A stretch of 64,000 bases of DNA from JAWKZG01 sp041396125 (GCA_041396125.1 JAWKZG010000010.1:62001-126000), one strand, 5' to 3'. Counted from the first letter of the stretch, positions 36,240-45,915 are shown. Made by a program: numbers and translations. Notes: generated from the letters alone by a model not told the origin.

Positions 36240-36509
36240 GGATAACCCGTGTTAAGGCCTCAGATGGGACACACAGGTCCTATCATACTACGTGGTGTTG
36301 GCAAAAGCGTGCCGATATTCAGCCGATACAGCACCCTATACCGAAGATAACGCGAAATACACGAGACAGCAGGGTATCGCGAAAACCGGGGTTTTCGTTG
36401 CAGAACTATTGCTCGACAGGCTGCCTACCCCTTATAAAGCGTGTAAACATGCCGACCGGTCGGCCCCCGACTCAGCGCTAATAACCATATTATTGATGAC
36501 TAAACGCTA
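36240..36509. promoter_or_regulatory. Divergent promoter region with a 14-bp palindrome
   Basis: 270 bp between the flavoprotein gene (minus) and the biosynthetic operon (plus). A possible plus-strand promoter is TTGCTC (36409-36414), 18 bp, TATAAA (36433-36438). Thirteen bases after the -10 lies the perfect palindrome GCCGACCGGTCGGC (36451-36464), placed over the likely start of transcription. Such CGACCGGTCG cores are typical of TetR-type operators; no regulator gene of that type is in the window. Confidence 0.55.
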
Positions 36510-37016
36510 ATGATGACTAAACGTATGGGTATCGGGCTCAGCCTGCTACTGCTGGGTTTTCCGCTGCTGGGCCTGCTGGCGGCCGTCAGCGGGCAGCCGG
36601 TATTGCAGCCGCTGCGGCAGCTGGCGATAGTGCCGTCCCTGGCACTGATCAGCACTTTGCTGTGGTTGTTCGGTCGCACATTATTGCCGGGTCGGGAACC
36701 GCTGGTAGCGGCTATCGCGCGCAGTGTCCACGGCCCTCTGGCACCTGCAGTGGCCCGTTATACCCGGCGATTGACGCAACTGTGGGCATTGCTGCTGGCG
36801 CTGCTGCTGGGCGAAATCATCCTGGTTGCCTGGCTGGCACCACCGGCGGGTACAACATTGTTGCTTAACCTGCTGAATCCGGGGCTGGTCGCGCTGGTGT
36901 TTATCGCTGAGTTTTTCTGGCGCCGGCGCTGTCTGCCGGATGTTCAGCACATTAGCTTCAAACACTATCTGCAGCTGCTACGCCAGCTTGATTTCCGCAA
37001 GCTCAGCGCATCATGA
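36510..37016 (+). CDS. Inner-membrane protein of the aryl-polyene locus (COG4648 type)
   Basis: 168 residues with about four hydrophobic helices and a soluble C-terminus ending VQHISFKHYLQLLRQLDF. Short membrane proteins of this kind (COG4648) are regular members of aryl-polyene loci; their role is unknown. First gene of the plus-strand operon. The stop overlaps the acyltransferase start by four bases. Confidence 0.85.
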   Translation: MMTKRMGIGLSLLLLGFPLLGLLAAVSGQPVLQPLRQLAIVPSLALISTLLWLFGRTLLPGREPLVAAIARSVHGPLAPAVARYTRRLTQLWALLLALLLGEIILVAWLAPPAGTTLLLNLLNPGLVALVFIAEFFWRRRCLPDVQHISFKHYLQLLRQLDFRKLSAS

Positions 37017-37921
37017 GTCAACACTGGCTGCACTTGCCCGAACGGGGAACCGCCTTCACCCTGCGCCTCATTGCCGGGATTGGTCTGCGCCTTGGTCCGG
37101 TCGGTCCGTGGCTGGCGCGGCTGCTGTTGTATCCCATCACAGCGTATTATGTGCTGACTATCGCACCGGCGGTGCGACGAGCCTCGCATCAGTATTTACA
37201 ACGTGTGCTGAGGCGGCGCACGCACTGGTGGCATACTGCCCGCCATTTCCACTGTTATGCCAGCATGATACTGGATCGGGTGTTTCTGCTTTCGGGGCGC
37301 TATCAGCATTTTCAGTTGAATATTCACAATGGCGCTTTGCTGCGGGAGCGGCTGGCGGCCCGCCAGGGCTGTATTTTGCTGGGCGCACATCTGGGCAGCT
37401 TCGAAGCCTTGCGTGCCATCGGCGCGAGTGAGCAGCTGAAGGTCAAAGTGCTTATGAATATTGACCACAACGAGAAAATGACGCAGCTCATGCAAACCTT
37501 AAATCCGGCCATGGCGCAGGATATTATCGCGCTGGGTCAGCCGGATGCCTTACTGAAAGCCAAAGAAAGCCTGGAGCAGGGTTATCTGATCGGCATGCTG
37601 GCCGACCGGGTGTTCAATCAGGACAGTACCGTGACTTGTCGCTTTCTGGATGGCTCAGCCCGTTTTCCGGCCGGGCCGATGCGCCTGGCGGTTGCACTGC
37701 GTTGCCCGGTTTTTCTGGCTTTTGGCATTTTGCGCGCCAGTGGGCAATACGATATTTATTTTGAGCACTTTGCCGAACGTATCGAGTGCGACCGTCAGCA
37801 GCGGGAGCAGGATTTGCAGCGCTGGACCCAGCGCTATGCCGACCGGCTTGAGTATTACACCCGCCACGCCCCGTACAACTGGTTTAATTTTTATGATTAC
37901 TGGGAAAACAATGCAACTTGA
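37013..37921 (+). CDS. LpxL/HtrB-like acyltransferase of the aryl-polyene locus
   Basis: 302 residues of the lysophospholipid/lipid A acyltransferase fold. The catalytic H-x4-D/E box is GAHLGSFEALR. Other marks are KVKVLMNIDHNEKM, LIGMLADRVF and RFPAGPMRLAVALRCPVFL. Likely transfers the finished polyene acyl chain to a glycolipid or lipid anchor for the outer membrane. Overlaps the next gene by eleven bases. Confidence 0.9.
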   Translation: MSQHWLHLPERGTAFTLRLIAGIGLRLGPVGPWLARLLLYPITAYYVLTIAPAVRRASHQYLQRVLRRRTHWWHTARHFHCYASMILDRVFLLSGRYQHFQLNIHNGALLRERLAARQGCILLGAHLGSFEALRAIGASEQLKVKVLMNIDHNEKMTQLMQTLNPAMAQDIIALGQPDALLKAKESLEQGYLIGMLADRVFNQDSTVTCRFLDGSARFPAGPMRLAVALRCPVFLAFGILRASGQYDIYFEHFAERIECDRQQREQDLQRWTQRYADRLEYYTRHAPYNWFNFYDYWENNAT

Positions 37922-38378
37922 GCGGGACGCACTCAGCGCATTAATACCGCATGCCGGCAGTATGTGTTTACTGGATGGCGTGCTCGACTGGGATGATTTG
38001 ACCATCCGCTGTATCAGTAACAGCCACCGCAATCCTGCCAATCCATTACGTCGTGCAGGCCGTTTATCAGCACTGTGCGCGTTTGAATATGGTGCGCAGG
38101 CAGCGGCGGTACACGGTGCTTTATGCCTGGGGCAGCAAGCCCTGCCGGCTTATCTGGCTGCCTTGAAAAACGGCCATTGCGAGGTGCCGTATCTGGATAC
38201 CATTGCCGCCCCTTTGCAGATTGATGCCTGCTTGCAGTATCGCGGCGGTGCTGATCATATTTACCAGATCCGGGTCAGTGCAGAGGCTCAGATGGTGGCG
38301 GAGGTCAGGATAACCCGTGATGGCGATCCGTCCAACGGACAGCGATGCTTCAAAAAAGAGTGCTGGACAGGGCACTAA
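37911..38378 (+). CDS. Hotdog-fold dehydratase (ApeP-like)
   Basis: 155 residues from the ATG at 37911 (MQLERDALSALIPHAGSMCL), the IPHxxxM motif of the dehydratases in these loci. Later: RAGRLSALCAFEYGAQAAAV and the long helix of the hotdog fold. Together with the ApeI-like protein it should dehydrate the chain in each round. The gene lies inside a longer frame open from 37650, but the ATG at 37911 gives the family length. Confidence 0.88.
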   Translation: MQLERDALSALIPHAGSMCLLDGVLDWDDLTIRCISNSHRNPANPLRRAGRLSALCAFEYGAQAAAVHGALCLGQQALPAYLAALKNGHCEVPYLDTIAAPLQIDACLQYRGGADHIYQIRVSAEAQMVAEVRITRDGDPSNGQRCFKKECWTGH

Positions 38379-38381
38379 GCT

Positions 38382-38939
38382 GTGATTAAAAGGCTTTTAT
38401 TGATACTGGGGCTGGCCTGCCGGGATTCATGCAGGCGGCTGATTTCAGTCTGCCGGTGCTGATGCAGTCACTGGCGCAGGTGCAGCGCATCGAGGCCGAT
38501 TTCCAGGAGCACAAAACGCTGTCCATTCTGAGCACACCCTTGGTGTTCAGCGGCACTCTCAGCTATCGGGCACCGGATTACATCAAAAAACAGACGGCCG
38601 AGTGCAGGAGCTGTTCATTCTCGATGGTGAGTGGCTTACCCTGAAACCCCGCAGCAGGGTCGGCAGCAGTTTGATCTGGCCGGTTACCGCGATCTGCAAC
38701 CCTTGACCGCTGCACTGCGCGGTCTGCTGTCAGGCGATCTGGCCTTGTTGCAGCGTTTCTATACCTTGACTCTGAGTGGCAACATGGACGCCTGGCAATT
38801 GCAGTTATTACCGCGCGATCCCGCCGCCGCCGCACTAATCGAGCAGATTACCGCCAACGGTCATCGTAATCGTATAGAAAAATTGCTGACGGTAGAGCGT
38901 AATGGTGATCGCAGTTTGATGACGATCAGCCCGCACTGA
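38382..38939 (+). pseudogene. LolA-like outer-membrane carrier protein, several frameshifts
   Basis: Reading from the GTG at 38382 the frame is broken three times. Parts in sequence: VIKRLLLILGLA, then QAADFSLPVLMQSLAQVQ with ADFQEHKTLSILSTPLVF and LSYRAPDYIKK, then a short VQELFILDG, then PQQGRQQFDLAGYRDLQPLT to 38939. Each break is repaired by one extra C or G (about 38417, 38602 and 38642). LolA-like periplasmic proteins of these loci ferry the polyene lipid towards the outer membrane, and are followed by an MMPL exporter as here. Confidence 0.8.
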
Positions 38940-38941
38940 CC

Positions 38942-41344
38942 ATGCGTTACGCTGTGTTAGCGGTCTGGTTGCTGCTGCTTGGAGGCAGCGGCTGGCTGCT
39001 CAGCCGTACCCCGATCAGTCAGGAACTGACGGTATTTCTGCCAGCACAAAGCGAACATGCTGCACTGCTCAGCCAGTTGCGTGATGGTCCGGCTTCGCGC
39101 CTGCTGCTGTTGGCCGTGGCGGGCGCACCGGCCGAACAACTGGCCCGCATCAGCCGCGCGCTTGCCGCCGAATTGCGTACTGATGAGCTGTTCACGCGCA
39201 TTGCCAATAGCAGTACGGAGCAAGACCCGAGCGGGGATAGCAGCACCTATCAATGGCTATTCCAGCAGCGCTATTTGCTCAGCCCGGCCATTACCCCTGC
39301 CCATTTCAGCAGTGCTGCACTGCGGGAAGCGCTGCAAGCCCGCCTGCGCGAATTAAGTTCACCGCTGGCGCTGCTCAGTAAACAGGTCTTGCCGGCCGAT
39401 CCCACCGCTGAATTCAGCACCTTGCTGGCTCGCTGGCGGCACAGTGCGTTCGGGCAGCTGACCATACCGCAACAGCACGGGGTCTGGTTTACGGCCGACG
39501 GGCAACGTGCGCTGCTGCTGGCGCAAACGCAGGTCTCCGGGTTTGATCTGGCGACCCAGAGCAGGGCGGTACAGGCTATCGAAAGCGCTTTTCGCGCAAT
39601 CCAGACAGCCGATCCGGCGAACGTACAGACGACATTATCGCTCAGCGGTACCGGTGTCTTCGGGGTTCAGGCGCAAGCGCTGATCCGGACTGAAACCGAA
39701 CGCGCCAGCATGCTGGCAAGCGCGCTGGTGGTGTTTTTGCTACTGCTGAGTTTCCGCTCGCTGCGTCTGTTGCTGCTGGGTGCGCTGCCTATATTAACCG
39801 GTATTTTGGTCGCGGCTGCCGGTGTCGGGCTGCTGTTTGGCAATATACACGCGATCACGCTGGCTTTCGGAATCACCCTGCTGGGCGTGGCGATGGATTA
39901 CCCGATTCATTTGTTCAGCCATCTGACGCCACAGCACAGTGCCCATACGACCATGCGACGGCTCTGGCCAACCTTGCGTCTGGGGGTGCTGACGTCCCTG
40001 GTGGGTTATTCAGCTATCGCGACGACGGCCTACGGCGGCCTGGCCCAACTGGGTGTTTTCGCTATTGCCGGTTTGCTGGCGGCAGCGGTCTGCACCCGTT
40101 ATGTTTTACCTTTGTTATTGCCGAGCTACTGGCCGCGTAGTTACCAACCCCCGCTGGCCCTGAGCCGCATGCTGGCTATTCCGGTAGCAGGTGTGACCGG
40201 TGCGCTGGCCGGTGTCGCAGCCGTGCTGGCAATCCTCTGGTATCAAGCCGCCCCTTCGACGGTCTGGGAAAATGATCTGGCAGCTTTGAGCCCGGTGCCA
40301 GCGACTGCCTTAACCCTCGACCGCGAACTGCGCAGCGCACTCGGCGCACCCGAGGTTGGTCAGATGATCGTGTTGAGCGGGGCGGATGTCGAAACCGTTT
40401 TGCAGGCCAGCGAAAGGTTGCTCACGCCATTGGCAGACTGGGTTGCAGAAGGTTATTTGAGCGGCTATGACGCTGCTGTACGCTATTTGCCCAGCCAGCG
40501 TACCCAGGCCGCGCGGCAGGCTGCTTTGCCGACCCGTGACGCGTTACAGGTTCAGCTGACGACAGCACTGGCCGGTTTACCGTTCAAAGCAGCTATCTTC
40601 GAACCGTTTTTAACAGCCGTCGAGGCTGCCCGCGAAAGCTCGCTGGTGAGTTGGGAAACGCTGCAGAAAACCGCTCTGGGCGCACGTATTGAGCCTTTAC
40701 TGATATCGTATCAACCCGCAGATAATGACACCACGCAATGGCTGACACTACTCCCCTTGGCCGGGGTGCAGAATCCGCAGCAGCTGCAGGCCGAACTGCA
40801 ATCTCTGGCCATACCGTCAGCCCAATATGTGGATCTGCGCGTGCAAACCAACCAGATCATGGCCGATTTCCGTTCCGCTGCGCTGACCCGCTGCCTGTTC
40901 GGTCTGGGGCTGATGGTACTGCTGTTGCGACTGGCCCTGGGCCGCTGGCGGCAGGTGCTGAACGTGCTGGGTCCGGTTTTGCTGGCAGTGCTGCTGACGC
41001 TGGCGCTGTTACTCATACTGGGGCAGAAACTGTCGCTGTTTCATCTGGTGTCGTTATTGCTGGTGGTCGGTTTAGGGCTTGATTATGCGTTGTTTTTCAA
41101 TCGTGAGTCGGGCCACCCGGCGCAGCGCGAGCGGACCTTATATGCCATTTTGGTCTGTGCTGGCTCCACCTTGCTGGTGTTTGGTATTATCGCCTGTTCG
41201 CAATTACCGATATTAAAGGCCCTGGGCTTGACGGTGGTCATCGGCACCTGTGCCAGTCTGATATTCAGTGTGCTGATTGCGCGGCCGGCGCAGACTGCGG
41301 TGGCTCACGCCAGCCAGGGTGCCGGTGGTGACGCACCACTTTAA
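38942..41344 (+). CDS. MMPL/RND-type exporter of the aryl-polyene locus
   Basis: 800 residues, intact. Two repeats each of one helix, a periplasmic domain and a five-helix bundle, with RND-type cores GVAMDYPIHLFSHLTPQHSA and GLGLDYALFFNRESG (each with the membrane Asp). The protein is thought to extract the aryl-polyene lipid from the inner membrane for transfer by the LolA-like carrier. Two bases separate it from the LolA-like gene. An 86-bp gap follows before the ketosynthase. Confidence 0.93.
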   Translation: MRYAVLAVWLLLLGGSGWLLSRTPISQELTVFLPAQSEHAALLSQLRDGPASRLLLLAVAGAPAEQLARISRALAAELRTDELFTRIANSSTEQDPSGDSSTYQWLFQQRYLLSPAITPAHFSSAALREALQARLRELSSPLALLSKQVLPADPTAEFSTLLARWRHSAFGQLTIPQQHGVWFTADGQRALLLAQTQVSGFDLATQSRAVQAIESAFRAIQTADPANVQTTLSLSGTGVFGVQAQALIRTETERASMLASALVVFLLLLSFRSLRLLLLGALPILTGILVAAAGVGLLFGNIHAITLAFGITLLGVAMDYPIHLFSHLTPQHSAHTTMRRLWPTLRLGVLTSLVGYSAIATTAYGGLAQLGVFAIAGLLAAAVCTRYVLPLLLPSYWPRSYQPPLALSRMLAIPVAGVTGALAGVAAVLAILWYQAAPSTVWENDLAALSPVPATALTLDRELRSALGAPEVGQMIVLSGADVETVLQASERLLTPLADWVAEGYLSGYDAAVRYLPSQRTQAARQAALPTRDALQVQLTTALAGLPFKAAIFEPFLTAVEAARESSLVSWETLQKTALGARIEPLLISYQPADNDTTQWLTLLPLAGVQNPQQLQAELQSLAIPSAQYVDLRVQTNQIMADFRSAALTRCLFGLGLMVLLLRLALGRWRQVLNVLGPVLLAVLLTLALLLILGQKLSLFHLVSLLLVVGLGLDYALFFNRESGHPAQRERTLYAILVCAGSTLLVFGIIACSQLPILKALGLTVVIGTCASLIFSVLIARPAQTAVAHASQGAGGDAPL

Positions 41345-41430
41345 ATACCGGGGAAGACTGCCCCGCCGTTATTGCCGGGTAGCGCAAGACGCAGATTTGA
41401 GACTCGGAAGAAGATGGATGGGCATAGTAT

Positions 41431-42635
41431 ATGGTTCCTTTAGCAATTTCGGCCTATACCACGGTCAGTACGCTGGGCCGGGGTGCGGCGGCGGCGCTGG
41501 CGGCATTGCGTGAAGAACGCAGCGGTTTGCAGCCGTGCGATTTTGCCGATGCCGTGCTGCCAACCTGGGTCGGTGCGGTCGCAGGACTGGATGAAACACC
41601 GCTCAGCGGTGCCTGGGCAGAGTATGACTGCCGCAATAACCGACTGGCGTGCATGGCGTTGCAGCACGATGACTTTGCCGCTGCGGTGGCGGTGGCGGTG
41701 GCGCGTTACGGCGCGAGCCGGGTCGGGGTCTTTATCGGTACCAGTACCGCTGGCATTTTAAGCACCGAGCTGGCGTTATCGTGAACGCGATGAGCAGGGC
41801 CGGTTCAGTACGTCGTTCTGATTTCGGCAAAACCCAGGATGTGGACACCGCAGCGGCCTCTTTGCCGCCGCTGGTTGGCACTGGAAGCCGCCCGGCCCTG
41901 AGCATTTCCACCGCGTGCATCTTCGGTGCCAAAACCTTCGCTGCCGCCAGCCGGTATATTCAGGCCGGTTTATGCGACGCAGCGGTTGTTGGCGGCGTTG
42001 ACAGCTTGTGCTCTGACCACCCTGTACGGTTTTAATTCATTACAGTTGCTCGCTGCTCAGCCCTGTCGGCCCTGGGATAGTCAGCGGGACGGCCTGAGTC
42101 TGGGCGAAGCAGCCGGGTTTGTATTGCTGCAAGTTCAGCCGCCAAAAAACGCGGCGCAACCCAAGGTCTGGTTGCGTGGCTATGGCGAAAGCAGCGATGC
42201 CTACCATATGTCCAGTGGTGATCCGGACGGAGCCGGTGCGCAGCAGGCGATGAGGCAGGCGCTGGAACGGGCGCAGCTGGCACCGGCGCAGATTGACTAT
42301 ATCAATGTGCATGGCACGGCGACACCGGCCAATGACAGCACCGAGGACAAAGCCGTATTCCCGGATTGTTTGGCAGCGCTACTCCGTGCAGTTCAACCAA
42401 AGGCTGGACCGGTCATACCCTGGGCGCGGCGGGTGCGCTGGAAGTGATTTTCGCCTGCCTATGCATCGAACACGACTTTATGCCGGCCAGTCTGAATACG
42501 GTACAACCCGATCCCGCCCTTTCGGCGCGGATACTGTTACAGGCCCAAGACACACCGGTACACACGGTACTGAGCAATTCATTCGGTTTTGGCGGCACCA
42601 ATTGCAGCCTGATTTTCGCTAAAGAAGCTGCATGA
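41431..42635 (+). pseudogene. Beta-ketoacyl synthase (ApeO/FabF-like), several frameshifts
   Basis: About 400 residues if repaired. Pieces in order: LAISAYTTVSTLGRGAAAAL (41434 on), SRVGVFIGTSTAGILSTELA, ISTACIFGAKTFAAASRYIQ with the catalytic Cys, AAVVGGVDSLC, then LTTLYGFNSLQLLAAQPC, YINVHGTATPANDSTEDKAV (first His) and KGWTGHTLGAAGALEVIF (second His), ending SFGFGGTNCSLIFAKEAA at 42635. Reading frame changes near 41770, 41815, 42010 and 42360. As all catalytic residues remain, the changes may be sequencing errors. Extends the polyene with malonyl units. Confidence 0.82.
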
Positions 42636-43471
42636 ACAGCGTTTATCTGCAGGCTTTCAGTGTCCTGGCACCGGGGCTCAGCGACTGGTCGCACAGTCAC
42701 GCGGTATTGAGCGATAAGGCTCCCTACACGGAAGCCGAACTGCCGCCGTTTCCGAAGTATTTATTGCCCGCAAATGAGCTGCGCCGGGCCACCCCCACCA
42801 TGAAACCGGTCCTGCAGGTTGCGGCAGATGTGTTGGCTCGGCAGCCGGAACCGGCGCAGAAGCTGTATTCGGTCTTCGCCAGCTCGGCCGGTGACAGTGA
42901 TATCGTCCATCGCATCTGCAGTGCGCTACTACTTCCAGCCCGGCCGGTTTCGCCGACTCATTTTCATAACTCGGTGCATAATGCGCCAGCCGGTTACTGG
43001 TCAATCAGTACCCGCTGTCAGCAACCGTATAGCGCCATCTCCGCCCATGACGCCAGCTTCAGTGCGGCGCTGCTCGATGCTGCGGTCACCGCGCAAGTGG
43101 AACAAACCAGCGTACTGGTGGTGGTGTATGATCGGCCGCTGCCAGCACCTTTGGCTGCCGTGCGGCAGATTATCGCGCCGTTCGCGATTGCCCTGCTGGT
43201 GAGCCCTTGGCCCGGAAAAGACAAACTCAATACCGCCAAACTTACCCTGTGTATTGAACCTGCTTCGTCTGCCGCTGCGCTTGCTCCTACCCGGCTGGAT
43301 AACCCGGCGCTGGAACGTCTGCGCTGCGGTAATCCAGCTGCACGCAGCCTGCCATTGCTGGCGGCCCTGGCCCGGCAGACCTCGACTACGGTCATGCTGC
43401 CGTATCTGGACGCCGCGCTACTGCAATTGCACATTGACGTGCTCAACAACGATTTGCCATCCGCTTCATGA
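42632..43471 (+). CDS. Ketosynthase-like chain length factor
   Basis: 279 residues. Starts MNSVYLQAFSVLAPGLSDWS, then LKPVLQVAADVLARQPEP-like region, PARPVSPTHFHNSVHNAPAG, and ISTRCQQPYSAISAHDASFS, where a catalytic Cys would be in a true ketosynthase but the motif is altered. The length and motif fit the partner ketosynthase of aryl-polyene loci that sets chain length. Overlaps the ketosynthase by four bases. Confidence 0.88.
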   Translation: MNSVYLQAFSVLAPGLSDWSHSHAVLSDKAPYTEAELPPFPKYLLPANELRRATPTMKPVLQVAADVLARQPEPAQKLYSVFASSAGDSDIVHRICSALLLPARPVSPTHFHNSVHNAPAGYWSISTRCQQPYSAISAHDASFSAALLDAAVTAQVEQTSVLVVVYDRPLPAPLAAVRQIIAPFAIALLVSPWPGKDKLNTAKLTLCIEPASSAAALAPTRLDNPALERLRCGNPAARSLPLLAALARQTSTTVMLPYLDAALLQLHIDVLNNDLPSAS

Positions 43472-44226
43472 CGGCCACTACCTTGAAAAAATCATCGCCT
43501 ACACCCCGTAAACGAGCCCTGGTAACCGGGGCCAGTGGCGATATTGGCGCGGCTATCTGTGCCCATCTGGCGCGCCGGGGTTTACACGTTCTGGCGCATG
43601 CCAACCGGCATGCCGAACGCGCACAGGCGGTGGTAGCAGAGATTATTCAGGCTGGCGGATCGGCCCAGCTGGTTTGCTTCGATGTCACTGACGCTGAAGC
43701 CTGCCGGCAGGCCCTGGAGCAGGTGCTGGCGGAGGGACCGATCCAGATACTGGTCAATAATGCCGGTATCTACGATGACGCGCCAATGGCCGGTATGCAG
43801 CACAGCCAGTGGCAGCGGGTGCTGGATGTATCGCTGAATGGTTTTTTCAATGTCACCCAGCCGCTGCTGCTGCCCATGATGGCGACGCGCTGGGGCCGTA
43901 TTATTTCGGTATCCTCGGTCAGCGGGGTACTGGGTAATCGTGGCCAGACCAATTACGCTGCAGCTAAAGCCGGTCTGCACGGTGCCAGTAAATCGCTGGC
44001 GCTGGAACTGGCCAGCCGGGGCATTACGGTCAACGTGGTGGCCCCCGGTCTGATTGCCGGGCGTATTGCCGAGCGTGAGTTCAGCCCTGCCCTGATCAAA
44101 CAACTGGTGCCGATGAAGCGCGTCGGCACGCCGGACGAAGTGGCTGCGCTGGTGGCTTTTCTGGCCTCGGATGCAGCCGCTTATATCTCGGCGCAAGTCA
44201 TCAATATTAACGGCGCGATGGCTTGA
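43468..44226 (+). CDS. 3-oxoacyl-ACP reductase (FabG-like)
   Basis: 252 residues, a classical short-chain dehydrogenase: ALVTGASGDIGAAICAHLAR (NADP loop), LVNNAGIYDDAPM, ISVSSVSGVLGNRGQTNYAA with YxxxK at Tyr-Ala-Ala-Ala-Lys, and VAPGLIAGR. Reduces the 3-oxoacyl intermediate of polyene synthesis with NADPH. Overlaps its neighbours by four bases on both sides. Confidence 0.95.
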   Translation: MTATTLKKSSPTPRKRALVTGASGDIGAAICAHLARRGLHVLAHANRHAERAQAVVAEIIQAGGSAQLVCFDVTDAEACRQALEQVLAEGPIQILVNNAGIYDDAPMAGMQHSQWQRVLDVSLNGFFNVTQPLLLPMMATRWGRIISVSSVSGVLGNRGQTNYAAAKAGLHGASKSLALELASRGITVNVVAPGLIAGRIAEREFSPALIKQLVPMKRVGTPDEVAALVAFLASDAAAYISAQVININGAMA

Positions 44227-44987
44227 GCGGGCAGCTATTGAAAACCTATGCCGTAGTTATCCCTGCTTATAATGAAAGCCGCACTATTGCTGATGTCGCC
44301 CGTCACGCGCTGGCTCAGACCGGGCAGGTGATTGTGGTCGATGACGGTTCCGAAGACGACACGGTCGGACAATTACAGACCTTGCCGGTCATACTGTTAC
44401 GCCACGACAGCAATCAGGGCAAAGCAGCCAGTTTATGGACCGGCATGCAGCATGCGCTGACACTCGGGGTTGATGCTGTCATCACTCTGGACGGTGACGG
44501 CCAGCACCGGCCGGAAGACATCCCGCGTCTGCTGCAAGCCGCACAACAGGAAAACCGCATTATCATTGCGGCCCGTTTGCAAGGTCGGGAGCAAGTACCG
44601 CGTGCGCGCCGTTTTGGGCATCGCATGGCCGATTTCTGGATAGCCTGGGCAGCCGGTTATCCGCTGCGTGATACCCAGTCCGGCTTTCGGCTGTACCCGG
44701 CGGATCTGCTGCGCCAAATCAAACTACCGCACAGCCGTGCCTATAGTTTCGTCTTTGAAAGCGAAATTCTGATCGAAGCCGCCCGTCTGGGCTATTTCGC
44801 GCAGGCCGTTCCGATCCAGGCCATTTATCCGCCGCAGGCACGCACAAGTCATTACCGACCCTGGGCTGATACCAGTCGTATCGTGCGCATGGTGGCCTGG
44901 AAATTACTGGCACGCGGCCTTTATATACCGGGTTTGCTGCGCTCTTTGGGGATGTTGCCGGCACCGCCTGGGCAAACCTCAAAATAA
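44223..44987 (+). CDS. Family 2 glycosyltransferase
   Basis: About 254 residues from a TTG that overlaps the reductase stop (TTGA); the real start may be a few codons later. The GT-A core is YAVVIPAYNESRTIADVARH, VVDDGSEDDT, LDGDGQHRPEDI (DXD-like), then DTQSGFRLYP. The C-terminus has one hydrophobic stretch. Similar to DPM1-like enzymes. Likely glycosylates the polyene lipid or its carrier. Last gene of the plus-strand operon; it converges with the UbiE-like gene. Confidence 0.92.
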   Translation: MSGQLLKTYAVVIPAYNESRTIADVARHALAQTGQVIVVDDGSEDDTVGQLQTLPVILLRHDSNQGKAASLWTGMQHALTLGVDAVITLDGDGQHRPEDIPRLLQAAQQENRIIIAARLQGREQVPRARRFGHRMADFWIAWAAGYPLRDTQSGFRLYPADLLRQIKLPHSRAYSFVFESEILIEAARLGYFAQAVPIQAIYPPQARTSHYRPWADTSRIVRMVAWKLLARGLYIPGLLRSLGMLPAPPGQTSK

Positions 44988-44991
44988 GCCC

Positions 44992-45804
44992 TCAGGTCTG
45001 CGCCGTATAGTCGCTGAAAACGCCCAGTTCGACCCGCCGTGCGACCTGTTCCAATCCGGCCTCATGCAGTGCCGCCAGGATTGCGGCCGGTTCGACGCAG
45101 TGTTCGATGGTGGCCCAGTAATAGACCATCAGGGTTTGCGCTTCGGGGCTGCGCCGCAACACGCGGGTCAGTGTCGGGATAACATGTTTCAGATAGCCTT
45201 TCAGCACAACATAGCCCAAGCGGGATTCAGGCCGGCTGATTTCCAGCAGCAGCAGGCGGCCGCCGGGTTTCAGCACGCGGCGATACTCGGTAAAGGCCTG
45301 ATGCAGATCAGCGACATGGCGCAGCGCATAACCCATGACGACAAAATCAAACCGGGCGTCAGCGAAGGGCAGGCTCTCACCGAGTCCCTGCACCACGTTG
45401 ATTGATCCTGTGGCTGTGCTGGTGCGCTGCGCGGTCTCTGCCAGCATGCCGGCACTGGGGTCCAGTGCGCTGACCTGACCCTGTGCACCCACAATGTCAG
45501 CTGCAAGTGCCGCGATAACGCCGGTGCCACAGCCTACATCAAGCACCTGCATGCCGGGCTTCAGTCCGGCCCGCAACAAGGCCAGCCGCCGGTAGCGACG
45601 GCCACTGCCAAAGCTCATCAATCCGTTAATCCAGTCGTAATGGCGGGCCGAGCGATCAAACAGTTGATCAATATAGGTCCGCCGCTGAGCCGGCTCAGTG
45701 TAATACGCACTCAATACCTGATGAGGCGGCAGTGGCCCATGCTGTTCAGTCATGGCCGCAGGTGCAGGGGAGGGCTTTGATTCCGGGGCAGACTTGGACG
45801 GCAT
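44992..45804 (-). CDS. UbiE-like SAM-dependent methyltransferase
   Basis: 270 residues. RTYIDQLFDRSARHYDWING and MQVLDVGCGTGVIAALAADI (motif I) then GQGSALDPS-like SALDPSAG, and FDFVVMGYALRHVADLHQAF, VLKPGGRLLLLEIS. Matches UbiE/COQ5-type methyltransferases in layout. Found at the end of the aryl-polyene locus on the opposite strand, so it may methylate a pigment precursor or quinone. A clean single gene with no frame problem. Confidence 0.9.
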   Translation of the reverse strand: MPSKSAPESKPSPAPAAMTEQHGPLPPHQVLSAYYTEPAQRRTYIDQLFDRSARHYDWINGLMSFGSGRRYRRLALLRAGLKPGMQVLDVGCGTGVIAALAADIVGAQGQVSALDPSAGMLAETAQRTSTATGSINVVQGLGESLPFADARFDFVVMGYALRHVADLHQAFTEYRRVLKPGGRLLLLEISRPESRLGYVVLKGYLKHVIPTLTRVLRRSPEAQTLMVYYWATIEHCVEPAAILAALHEAGLEQVARRVELGVFSDYTAQT

Positions 45805-45915
45805 GCAGCAGGCTCACTTGGCGGGGACGGGAAGACTTTGATTGTGACATTCTTGCAACCGGGCTGACAATGTATTCAGCCTGAATGGCAAGACAGTTGG
45901 TGGCAGGCGAGCAGG

